Shown here: positions 42,266-49,220 of the stretch, one piece after another
Position numbering within the stretch: position 1 is the first letter of the stretch
Layout: every line of letters starts with the position of its first letter
NCBI GenBank assembly: GCA_947169115.1
Contig: CAMVOK010000006.1
Location: forward strand, 1 to 64,000
Length of the DNA stretch: 64,000 nt
Reading direction: 5' to 3'
Source: an uncultured Prevotellaceae bacterium
GTDB lineage: Bacteria > Bacteroidota > Bacteroidia > Bacteroidales > Bacteroidaceae
Program-made: the position numbers and the translations under genes
The notes under the pieces: model-generated
What the model was told of the DNA's origin: nothing
Seen by the model: only the letters and a program-made list of their open reading frames with translations
The model's database searches: none

Positions 42266-43744
42266 ATGGATACAAAGGAAAATACTCCCTTCCCTCGGGA
42301 AGGGCAAGGGGATGGGGTCGGAATCTTAGACATTAAGGCATTCCTTGATGCCGATGAGAAGAAAGACCTCCTGCGACTGCTTACGGCAGGTAGCGTTGAT
42401 GATGGCAAGAGCACACTTATTGGCCGTTTGCTGTTTGACTCGAAGAAACTTTATGAGGACCAGCTTCAGGCATTGGAGCGCGACTCTGTTCGTGTGGGCA
42501 ATGCAGGTGCTGGTGAGATAGACTATGCCCTGCTGCTCGATGGTCTGAAAGCCGAACGTGAGGAAGGTATAACCATCGATGTGGCTTATCGCTACTTCTC
42601 TACCAACCAGCGTAAGTTCATCATCGCCGACACTCCGGGACATGAGCAATATACGCGCAACATGATAACGGGTGGTTCAACAGCCAATCTGGCCATCATA
42701 CTTGTAGATGCCCGTAATGGCATCATCACCCAGACACGTCGCCACAGTTTCCTCGTCAGTCTTCTCGGCATCAAGCACATTGTGCTGGCCGTAAACAAGA
42801 TGGACCTGGTAGACTTCGACCAGACTGTCTTCAATAAGATAAAGGAAGAATACCTCCAACTCACCCGTCAACTGGGCATTGAGGATGTCACCTGTTTCCC
42901 CATCTCTGCCAAGCAGGGCGATAATGTTGTGGAGCGTAGTTCGCGCACACCTTGGTATGAAGGTCCTTCGTTGCTTGAGTTCCTCGAGACCGTGCCCATC
43001 CATCGCGACCGCAACATGACCAATTTCCGTTATCCCGTTCAGTACGTACTGCGTCCCAACCTTGACTTCCGTGGTTTCTGCGGCAAGATTGCCAGTGGTG
43101 TCATCCGAAAGGGAGACGAGATTGTTGCATTGCCCAGCATGAAGCGTAGCCATGTCAAGAGCATCGTCACCTACGAAGGTGAACTCGACGAAGCATTCTG
43201 CCCACAGAGTGTCACCATCTGTCTGGAAGACGAAATCGATATATCTCGTGGTGAAATGATTGTGAAACCCAACGACCTGCCATACGTTGGTCGTTCGTTC
43301 GAGACCATGCTCGTGTGGATGGACGAAGAACCCATGAACCGTGGCAAGCAGTTCTTCCTCAAGCACAACACCAATACCACCCGTGCTACCATCGACACTG
43401 TAGAATATCGTGTTGATGTGAACACCATGGAACGTCTTGAAGGTCGCGACTTCCGTCTCAACGAGATTGGTTGTGTGCGTGTCACCACTGCCAAAACTCT
43501 CTTCTTCGATGCCTATTCCGACAATCGTGCCACAGGAGCATTCATCCTCATCGACCCCATCACCAACAACACTTCGGCTGTTGGCATGATTGTGCGTCCG
43601 CTTGAGGAAAGCGAGACAAACGAACTGGCTGTGCCTACGCTCGACCTCAAGGCTTTGGGCATTGGCGAGGAGCACTACGAAGCCATTGATAAAGCCGTCC
43701 GTTCGCTTGCCAAGCAGGGTATTGAAATCAAAGTGATTAAATAA
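42266..43744 (+). CDS. cysN: Sulfate adenylyltransferase subunit 1 GTPase, with an in-frame repeat insertion
   Basis: CysN is an EF-Tu-like GTPase that drives APS formation by CysD. The 492-residue protein has GTPase motifs [17 protein letters not shown] and NKMD, followed by two beta-barrel domains. The N-terminus [21 protein letters not shown] precedes the normal start DIKAFLD and contains an R2 element (42283-42321) translated in frame, just as in CysD. It has no fused CysC domain; CysC is separate. Confidence 0.95.
   Translation: MDTKENTPFPREGQGDGVGILDIKAFLDADEKKDLLRLLTAGSVDDGKSTLIGRLLFDSKKLYEDQLQALERDSVRVGNAGAGEIDYALLLDGLKAEREEGITIDVAYRYFSTNQRKFIIADTPGHEQYTRNMITGGSTANLAIILVDARNGIITQTRRHSFLVSLLGIKHIVLAVNKMDLVDFDQTVFNKIKEEYLQLTRQLGIEDVTCFPISAKQGDNVVERSSRTPWYEGPSLLEFLETVPIHRDRNMTNFRYPVQYVLRPNLDFRGFCGKIASGVIRKGDEIVALPSMKRSHVKSIVTYEGELDEAFCPQSVTICLEDEIDISRGEMIVKPNDLPYVGRSFETMLVWMDEEPMNRGKQFFLKHNTNTTRATIDTVEYRVDVNTMERLEGRDFRLNEIGCVRVTTAKTLFFDAYSDNRATGAFILIDPITNNTSAVGMIVRPLEESETNELAVPTLDLKALGIGEEHYEAIDKAVRSLAKQGIEIKVIK
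42283..42321. repeat. Palindromic element R2 inside the cysN coding region
   Basis: CTCCCTTCCCTCGGGAAGGGC plus AAGGGGATGGGGT lies in the first 20 codons of cysN, in frame. It is the right member of the inverted pair around the DUF559 fragment. Confidence 0.78.
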
Positions 43745-43885
43745 CCCCACCCCCTTACCCCTCCCGAGGGAGGGGAGTGGTTACAAAGAGAGAATGAATA
43801 TATAATAAAAAACAAATAAAGGACCTGATATTCCAAAGTATATACGCCCTCCCCTCGGGGAGGGAATGGGGTAGGGGTCGATATA
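43744..43885. repeat. Inverted R2 pair between cysN and the sulfotransferase
   Basis: One element (43744-43790, CCCCTCCCGAGGGAGGGGAGTGG with TTACAAAGAG tail) starts at the cysN stop. The second (43838-43885, TATACGCCCTCCCCTCGGGG...) ends 6 nt before the sulfotransferase ATG. They lie in opposite orientation, 47 nt apart. Confidence 0.75.
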
Positions 43886-43891
43886 TTAATA

Positions 43892-45013
43892 ATGGGACTT
43901 ATAGAATTTAGCAAACTACCTGTAAATACACTGGTTGGAGCCGACTGGAAAACCTTTAAGGCTGTAACCGAAGGACAACATATTGCCAAGGAGAAACGTA
44001 CGAAATTCTTCCTCACCAAGGCCATCTGTCGTCTGCTCAGCGTAGCTGCTCCCTTGCAGGAACGTAGTTACATGAAGAAACTTGCCAAAGAGCCGCTTCA
44101 GCACGACCCTGTTTTCATTCTCGGTCACTGGCGCTCTGGTACCACCTTCGTACATAACATCCTGGCACAAGACCCACGTTTCGGATTCACGACAACCTAC
44201 CAGACCGTCTTTCCTCATTACATGATGGCCTTGCAGGGCATGTTCAAACCCGTCATGGGATGGCTTATGCCCAGCCATCGTCCCACCGACAACATGGAAC
44301 TTGCGCCCGATCTGCCCCAGGAAGAAGAGTTCGCCCTTCAGAACACTTGTCCGGCCTCGTACTACCTCTTCTGGTTCTTCCCCGAACGTATGCAGGAATA
44401 CTGCGACCGTTTCCTCACCATGAAGAAGGCTACGCCCGAGGAAATCGCCGACTTCAAGGAGAAGTTCGAGAAGCTGGTCAAGATATCCATGTGGAACTCG
44501 CGCCCTGGCGTCAAGGATGCCCAGTACCTGTCGAAGAACCCACCCCATACAGGCAAGGTCAAGACCTTGGTGGAGATGTACCCCAATGCCAAGTTCATCT
44601 ACCTCATGCGCAATCCCTATACGGTTTTCGAGTCCAGCCGTTCTTTCTTCACGCAGACCATTGCTCCGCTTGAGCTCCATTCTATTCCCCTCGAACAGAT
44701 GGAGCAGAACATCCTGCGTAACTACGTGGAACTCTACGATGCCTATCAGGAACAGAAAGCCTGCATTCCCGAGGGCAACCTCATAGAGATACGTTTCGAG
44801 GATGTCGAAGCCGATGCTATGGGACTTGCCGAACGTCTCTACAAGGAGTTGTCCCTCCCTGGATGGGAAGAAGCCCGTCCGCTCATCAAGAAGTACGTTG
44901 AGGGAAAGAAAGGCTACAAGAAGAACAAGTACCAGTACGACCCTCGCACCATCAGTCTGGTGAACGAACATTGGGGACGTATCATCGACGAGTGGGGCTA
45001 CGACCGACTTTAA
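43892..45013 (+). CDS. PAPS-dependent sulfotransferase, BtSULT-like
   Basis: The enzyme transfers sulfate from PAPS to a hydroxyl. The 373-residue protein has the 5'-phosphosulfate loop GHWRSGTTF (78-86) and the 3'-phosphate motif RNPYTVFESSRSFF. No signal peptide is seen, so it is cytoplasmic. Length, neighbours and order (permease, cysC, cysD, cysN, sulfotransferase) resemble the Bacteroides thetaiotaomicron cluster around BT0416, whose product sulfates steroids with a flat A/B ring fusion. Direct homology to BT0416 could not be tested here; the acceptor is inferred. Confidence 0.88.
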   Translation: MGLIEFSKLPVNTLVGADWKTFKAVTEGQHIAKEKRTKFFLTKAICRLLSVAAPLQERSYMKKLAKEPLQHDPVFILGHWRSGTTFVHNILAQDPRFGFTTTYQTVFPHYMMALQGMFKPVMGWLMPSHRPTDNMELAPDLPQEEEFALQNTCPASYYLFWFFPERMQEYCDRFLTMKKATPEEIADFKEKFEKLVKISMWNSRPGVKDAQYLSKNPPHTGKVKTLVEMYPNAKFIYLMRNPYTVFESSRSFFTQTIAPLELHSIPLEQMEQNILRNYVELYDAYQEQKACIPEGNLIEIRFEDVEADAMGLAERLYKELSLPGWEEARPLIKKYVEGKKGYKKNKYQYDPRTISLVNEHWGRIIDEWGYDRL

Positions 45014-45144
45014 GCTAACAATTTAGAATTTAAGAGTTTAAAGGTTTAAGTGTTTAAGAGTTTAAAGATTTAAGAGTTTAAGACAACACACCTACTTCCA
45101 ATATTGTTTTAACATCTAAAATCGCGAAAATAACTAATTATCTT
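45014..45144. repeat. TTTAAGAG simple array downstream of the sulfotransferase
   Basis: Degenerate GTTTAAAGG/TTTAAGAG words (about 45025-45082) lie between the sulfotransferase stop and its terminator. I see no gene in 45014-45593; it holds this array, a terminator, a 44-bp tandem repeat and a composite repeat. Confidence 0.6.
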
Positions 45145-45184
45145 AAAACACTGTCAACTCGACGAGTCGCGTTGACAGTGTTTT
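45145..45184 (+). terminator. Terminator of the PAPS/sulfotransferase operon
   Basis: AAAACACTGTCAAC pairs with GTTGACAGTGTTTT over 14 bp. The 12-nt loop itself contains CGAC-GA-GTCG, extending the hairpin, and T-rich sequence follows. Confidence 0.88.
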
Positions 45185-45248
45185 TTCGTGATAATCTCAG
45201 TCAGTTTCCTTCACTTCTGTATGTCCTTGCGTCCACTATATGGACCTC

Positions 45249-45370
45249 CGTTTTGTGACATCAATGTCACAACTCGAGGCATAAGGAGATTTCGTTTTGT
45301 GACATATACAGTCACAAGTCGGATCATAAGGGCGTTTCGTTTTGTGCCATCAATGTCACAAACCACTATA
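45249..45370. repeat. Three tandem 44-45-bp repeats with a TTGTGACAT hairpin
   Basis: CGTTTTGTGACAT begins at 45249, 45293 and 45338 (the third reads GTGCCAT). Each unit contains TTGTGACAT-CA-ATGTCACAA or a close variant, then a variable GGC/GGATCATAAGG segment. The 65-codon frame across it looks like repeat translation, not a gene. With only three units and no cas genes, a CRISPR is unlikely. Confidence 0.65.
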
Positions 45371-45520
45371 CACATTGAGCATTGAACATTGAGCATTGAA
45401 GTCTGCGATTAAGCGAGTGCAGAGCCAAACTCGTTTGAACTATGCCGAGCGGAAGCAGACTCGAAACGGAGTTTCAACATTGAGCATTGAACATTATACT
45501 ATACATTATACATTAAAAAG
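45371..45520. repeat. Composite repeat: CATTGAGCATTGAA arrays around a conserved block
   Basis: ACATTGAGCATTGAACATTGA words at 45371-45400 and 45474-45500 flank a 70-nt block (45401-45473) containing CGAGTGCAGAGCCAAACTCG and GAAACGGAGTTTC hairpins. The layout copies that of R1 inside its simple arrays. Confidence 0.55.
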
Positions 45521-45562
45521 TTTTTCTCTTTTCTCTTTTCATTTTTATCTATTCTTTGTAAC
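45521..45562 (+). repeat. 42-bp direct repeat, copy 1, with a promoter -7 box
   Basis: TTTTTCTCTTTTCTCTTTTC-A-TTTTTATCTATTCTTTGTA recurs with one or two changes at 45960-46001. TAACTTTG at 45559-45566 overlaps its end and is the likely -7 box of the gene at 45594. Confidence 0.7.
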
Positions 45563-45593
45563 TTTGTCAGCAAATCATATAAATAGATATGAA

Positions 45594-45866
45594 ATGAATG
45601 CAACTATCAATCTTAATCTTAGTATACCTCAGACCTACAGTGTTACTCTGCTGAAGCGTCAACTCACAGAGTATGCCCAGCGTTTGATTGCAAGTTATAA
45701 GCCTGCACATCAAATTGATTCAATAGCAGCACCTCGAAAAATAAAAATCAGCCAGAGGATTCGCCGTATGTCTGGGCGATATCCCATACCAGATGGACTT
45801 GACTATAGAGAACTTCGTGCTTCGGAACTGGAAGAAAAATATAATGCACAAGAAAATCTTCCTTGA
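45594..45866 (+). CDS. Small protein of unknown function, possibly antitoxin-like
   Basis: A 90-residue protein starts at ATG 45594 (MNATINLNLSIPQTYSVTLL), 28 nt after the -7 box. It has a helical N-terminal stretch (LKRQLTEYAQRLIASY), a basic middle (PRKIKISQRIRRMSGRYPIPDGLDYRELR) and an acidic tail. The opening resembles DNA-binding antitoxins of Bacteroidales toxin-antitoxin pairs, but no toxin gene lies beside it. I do not recognise the family with confidence. The gene is flanked by a 42-bp direct repeat. Confidence 0.6.
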   Translation: MNATINLNLSIPQTYSVTLLKRQLTEYAQRLIASYKPAHQIDSIAAPRKIKISQRIRRMSGRYPIPDGLDYRELRASELEEKYNAQENLP

Positions 45867-45907
45867 CCACAAACATCTTAATAGATTGAGAACAATCATA
45901 AATACTA

Positions 45908-45944
45908 AAAAATACGCGACCTCGTAGTGAAGTCGCGTATTTTT
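45908..45944 (+). terminator. Terminator of the small gene at 45594
   Basis: AAAAATACGCGAC and GTCGCGTATTTTT form a 13-bp stem with an 11-nt loop. The A-run and T-run make it bidirectional. Confidence 0.85.
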
Positions 45945-45959
45945 CGCTTACGCCAATAA

Positions 45960-46001
45960 TTTTTCTCTTTTCTCTTTTCGTTTTTATCTATTCTTTGTAT
46001 C
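45960..46001 (+). repeat. 42-bp direct repeat, copy 2
   Basis: It is nearly identical to 45521-45562, but the downstream -7 box is altered (TATCTCTG instead of TAACTTTG), so it probably does not promote transcription. From 45867 to 46210 I see no gene: only a terminator, this repeat and an R1 copy. Confidence 0.65.
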
Positions 46002-46040
46002 TCTGACCTTTGATAAAGGTCTTAGATAGGCTGCATCTCG

Positions 46041-46080
46041 GTAATCGGACGACCGAAGGGCTACGCTTGCCGTGCAAGAA
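46041..46080 (+). repeat. Interspersed repeat R1, copy e (shortened)
   Basis: GTAATCGGACGACCGAAGGGCT... ends ACGCTTGCCGTGCAAGAA. The CGTAGC arm has been replaced, so the hairpin is lost. Confidence 0.65.
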
Positions 46081-46210
46081 ATTCATCAAATAAATTTGAC
46101 CATGGTCGAATTTTATCACGACTCAGCATAGAATATGCAAGCATAACTCTGCTTTCTTTCTCCGTTTTGCTACGAAAGCGTACTAAAGAGACGATTACGC
46201 TGCTCTAAAA

Positions 46211-46242
46211 TTTGTGTTTTCGCTCGATTTGCACTATCTTTG
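46211..46242 (+). promoter_or_regulatory. Perfect promoter ahead of a non-coding stretch
   Basis: TTTG (46211-46214), 20-nt spacer, TATCTTTG (46235-46242). The predicted start is near 46249, at the 5' edge of the candidate structured RNA, and no convincing ORF begins there. Confidence 0.78.
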
Positions 46243-46247
46243 TTGCG

Positions 46248-46605
46248 TCAGACCTTCATCTGCCTGGTGGGGCGGTGGGTCGGTCAGGGGGACGTGTCCC
46301 TTTGGCTTACATGTTGGAACGCCTCGGCTTAGGCCGTGGCAAAGGACGTTTTCTAAACGTTATCTTCTACTTGCCAACTTCGCAACTTGGATATTCACGG
46401 AAGATACGCAACGAAGCGTCCACGTGGGCGTATTATATACCTATCTATAATATGCACTGGCGTGGGCAGATGAAGTTGTTTTCCCGTGAATAGGCTATGC
46501 GAAGGCCGGCAAGTGGGACGAACAAGTAAGAATTTTCTCCCACGTCTTTCGTTTCCATTCATCACTAATGTTTAACCGCTGCGGCCAGGGAGAGGTCGGA
46601 GCACT
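46248..46605 (+). ncRNA. Candidate structured RNA of about 350 nt
   Basis: This GC-richer stretch starts at a perfect promoter and has no convincing protein. Its ends can pair: GACCUU (46251-46256) with GAGGUC (46592-46597) and CCUGG (46263-46267) with CCAGG (46585-46589). Internal hairpins include GGGAC...GTCCC near 46290, ACGTTT-TCT-AAACGT and GTATTATA...TATAATAT. A 93-codon frame across it looks like a chance ORF. It does not show RNase P, tmRNA or group II intron hallmarks that I could find. It precedes the AT-rich RES gene and could be its leader, an antitoxin RNA, or an element remnant. Confidence 0.35.
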
Positions 46606-46619
46606 GAACTATTGTGGGT

Positions 46620-47639
46620 ATGGAGAAATTAACATCTATTTGGCAGATAGATGAAATTATGTTGCCAGAAATGAGGAAACGAAACAATGAAAATGGTTAC
46701 CATTCTGAAATTATAAGATTATTCCAATTATACAGGAATACCCTTAAAGATTTCACATGGGATGGAGGTATGAGTGTTTACGAAAAGGAAAAAAGCGATA
46801 TAAATAGATATATAGGAAAAATTAATGAGATATTTAAATTCCACTCAAAAGGTAAACTTACAGCGTTTTACAAAAAAGCAAATAACCTTTTCCAATCCAA
46901 GGCAAATACTGTATCCGCACAAGTTTATTTCCCAAAGCAAATTATAGAAGAAAACGACTATTGGTTTCGAGTTCGTAGGCCAGAAGATGATAAAAGATTT
47001 GATATTGGTGACCTTTTCCATGTGCCATTTGACCTCCGTGGTAAAATCGGGACAGAGAGATTTAGCATTCCTGGCTATCCGTGCCTTTATATGGCCTCAT
47101 CGTTAGAATGTGCCAGAGAATCTATAGGTAGTCCAGGAATTGCCGTTGCCAGTTGTCTCAAGAATAAAAAAGAACTTACGGTATATGACTTCTCTTTTTT
47201 CCCGAAAAAAAAACAAGGTAATATAAAAAATCTTCGAAATGCCATAGTTTCCTACCCTTTCAAAATAGCAGCTTCTATAGCAACAATTACAAATAAGGAA
47301 CATAAAGATGATAAATACCGAGAAGAATATATTATCCCTCAATTACTCCTACACTGTGTTATTAGAGAGAATGTTCCTCAAAAAATTGTGGGCATTTTAT
47401 ATTCTTCCATGAAAGCGATTGGAGATAATGGCCTTGCTCAAGATGACTATTGCAAACATCTTAATCTTGCTGTTCCTGCAATCTTTGGGCTAAAGCGGTT
47501 TTGTAGTATTCTTATAAACACATTTTCAATAACCAAGCCTGAGGTCGTGCCGTTCATCTATTTGGATAGAGAAGAAATAGATGGTGTAGAAGAGAATATG
47601 AAGAAAAAGAACTTTCATACAATAAATAACAATTCATAA
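46620..47639 (+). CDS. RES-domain protein, likely NAD-degrading
   Basis: The 339-residue protein has a helical N-terminal part and a RES domain from about residue 120: FRVRRPED, LFHVPFDLRGKIGTERFSIPGYPCLYMASSLECARE. RES enzymes (for example the toxin of Res-Xre modules) cleave NAD+ using Arg, Tyr and Glu residues; equivalents here are RFS, LYMA and ECARE. The sequence is markedly AT-rich compared with neighbours, which suggests transfer. No Xre antitoxin is adjacent. ATG 46620 is chosen over a GTG at 46614. It ends 2 nt before the next gene. A toxin or defence role is inference. Confidence 0.75.
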   Translation: MEKLTSIWQIDEIMLPEMRKRNNENGYHSEIIRLFQLYRNTLKDFTWDGGMSVYEKEKSDINRYIGKINEIFKFHSKGKLTAFYKKANNLFQSKANTVSAQVYFPKQIIEENDYWFRVRRPEDDKRFDIGDLFHVPFDLRGKIGTERFSIPGYPCLYMASSLECARESIGSPGIAVASCLKNKKELTVYDFSFFPKKKQGNIKNLRNAIVSYPFKIAASIATITNKEHKDDKYREEYIIPQLLLHCVIRENVPQKIVGILYSSMKAIGDNGLAQDDYCKHLNLAVPAIFGLKRFCSILINTFSITKPEVVPFIYLDREEIDGVEENMKKKNFHTINNNS

Positions 47640-47641
47640 CT

Positions 47642-49012
47642 ATGACACACAAACATTTATCTTTTCTGTTGGCCGTGCTCATGAGCATGGCAACGAGTAT
47701 CGTCTATGCAGACACACGCGAGTATGTAGATTTAGGTCTTCCCTCAGGTACATTATGGGCAACCTGTAACATTGGTGCGGACAGCCCCGAACACTACGGC
47801 GACTATTTCGCCTGGGGCGAGACGACAACGAAAAGCGACTATGGCTGGGAATCGTACAAATACGGCGACAGCAATTCATACACCCCGACCGAACTCCCTC
47901 CCGAAGACGACGCCGCAACGGTCAACTGGGGAAGTGAGTGGTGCATGCCGAGTTACGACCAGTTCCATGAACTCATCAATAGCAGTTACACCACCACGGA
48001 GTGGACGACCGTAAACGGCGTATATGGATATAAGATAACGAGCAAGATGTCCGGCCATGTCGGGAACTCCATTTTCCTGCCTGCCGCAGGGTGTCGCGGC
48101 TATTCGTCGCCCAGCAATGCAGGTTCGTACGGCTACTACTGGTCGCGTACGCACGCCTCGGGCGGCATTATGAATGTTCCGTACATACTGTTTTTCCGTT
48201 CGAGCGATATCAGCTCGAGCTTCAGCTATCCTTACGACGGTAATTCTGTTCGCCCCGTGCGCGTGTGCTCAGTTGCGACAGACATTGCCCTTGCAGACGG
48301 AGAACCCTTTTCATACGATGTCCGATATGAGGTAAATACGCTTTCCTACACCCGTAACTTTAGCAACACTGGCTGGCAAGCCCTGTATGTGCCTTTCGAG
48401 ATGCAATACGAGGATTGGAAGGATGACTTCGAGGTGGCTCGCATCAACAATGTGAACCAGTACGACGATGACGAAGACGGCGATGTCGATAGGACGGTGC
48501 TGGAGGTGTTCAAGGTGAAGAGCGGACAGACGGAGGCTCATACGCCTTACCTCATCAAGGCCAAGACGATGGGTGAGAAGACCATCTCTCTGACCAACGC
48601 CACCCTGTACAGAGCCGAGGAGAAGAGTTACGACGTATCTTCTTGGAACACGCTCTATACCTTCACGGGAACCTACACGGGAGTAAGCGGAGCAACAATG
48701 TTCGGCGAAGGGTATTATGCCCTTGGCAGCGGAAGCCTGCATCAGGCAGCTGATGCTACCAATTCCCTAAGCCCCATGCGCTGGTACATGGCCGTGACCG
48801 ACCGCGACGGCAACCCGAAGAACGTTGGCGAGGTGAAGGTGGTAGTCTTCGGCATGGACGAGGACGAATTAATAGAAACTGGCCTTGAGGAAGTAGGTCG
48901 AGATGCAATCTCGACAAACGAACAGCCTGTCTTTGACCTGAATGGCCGTCGCGTGACGAATCCCAGAAAGGGACTCTACATCAAGAACGGCAAGAAGTTC
49001 GTGGTAAAGTAA
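47642..49012 (+). CDS. Secreted FISUMP-domain protein with C-terminal sorting-like tail
   Basis: The 456-residue protein has a signal peptide (MTHKHLSFLLAVLMSMATSIVYA), then a FISUMP-type domain (VDLGLPSGTLWATCNIGADSPEHYGDYFAWGET), a long beta-rich middle, and the C-terminal motif FDLNGRRV...KGLYIKNGKK. That tail is shared with the BspA-like protein at the window start. FISUMP proteins are secreted, of unknown function. GC-rich codon use contrasts with the RES gene 2 nt upstream, so the junction is probably recent. Confidence 0.82.
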   Translation: MTHKHLSFLLAVLMSMATSIVYADTREYVDLGLPSGTLWATCNIGADSPEHYGDYFAWGETTTKSDYGWESYKYGDSNSYTPTELPPEDDAATVNWGSEWCMPSYDQFHELINSSYTTTEWTTVNGVYGYKITSKMSGHVGNSIFLPAAGCRGYSSPSNAGSYGYYWSRTHASGGIMNVPYILFFRSSDISSSFSYPYDGNSVRPVRVCSVATDIALADGEPFSYDVRYEVNTLSYTRNFSNTGWQALYVPFEMQYEDWKDDFEVARINNVNQYDDDEDGDVDRTVLEVFKVKSGQTEAHTPYLIKAKTMGEKTISLTNATLYRAEEKSYDVSSWNTLYTFTGTYTGVSGATMFGEGYYALGSGSLHQAADATNSLSPMRWYMAVTDRDGNPKNVGEVKVVVFGMDEDELIETGLEEVGRDAISTNEQPVFDLNGRRVTNPRKGLYIKNGKKFVVK

Positions 49013-49018
49013 AAACTG

Positions 49019-49195
49019 ATGATGAAGAAAGCATATATAGAACCGGCGGCAGACACCATCAGCGTGTCTGTCCGCCACCAGATACTGGAGGTGAGCCAGA
49101 TTACCATAGGTGGTAGTGGCGGCGGTTTCGATGCGAAGGAAGACCGGGGATGGGAAGAGGATTGGGATGACGACGAGACCGAAGATGTTTGGTAA
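49019..49195 (+). CDS. Tiny MKKAYIEPA-type protein
   Basis: A 58-residue protein follows 6 nt after the FISUMP gene. It begins MMKKAYIEPAADTISVSV, has a Gly-rich ITIGGSGGG middle and an acidic, Trp-rich end (EDWDDDETEDVW). Similar M-K-K-x-Y-x-x-P small proteins are common in Bacteroidales next to secreted proteins; their role is unknown. Coupling to the upstream gene and conserved start suggest it is real. Confidence 0.6.
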   Translation: MMKKAYIEPAADTISVSVRHQILEVSQITIGGSGGGFDAKEDRGWEEDWDDDETEDVW

Positions 49196-49220
49196 ACCAG
49201 TAATGTTAACAAAACGAGAT

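Noticed and set aside
42677..43750. Long minus-strand ORF opposite cysN (357 codons)
   Set aside because: It mirrors cysN codons, has no recognisable domain, and cysN is clearly the gene.
43916..44971. Long minus-strand ORF opposite the sulfotransferase (351 codons)
   Set aside because: Antisense shadow of a strongly coding gene; no homology visible.
45249..45370. CRISPR-like regular repeats
   Set aside because: Only three degenerate units, internal palindromes without constant repeat/variable spacer borders, and no cas genes nearby.
45188..45385. 65-codon ORF over the 44-bp tandem repeats
   Set aside because: The residues simply translate the repeat units; no start signal.
45594..45866. 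Toxin-antitoxin operon
   Set aside because: Only an antitoxin-like frame; a terminator follows directly and no toxin gene is next to it.
46212..46493. 93-codon ORF in the RNA candidate
   Set aside because: Starts inside the promoter -33 box, has no family resemblance and is overlapped by stem-loops; more likely chance.
46248..46605. RNase P, tmRNA or group II intron identity for the RNA candidate
   Set aside because: I searched for RNase P GAGGAAAGTCC-type and ACAGAAA blocks, tmRNA ends and intron domain V and found none.
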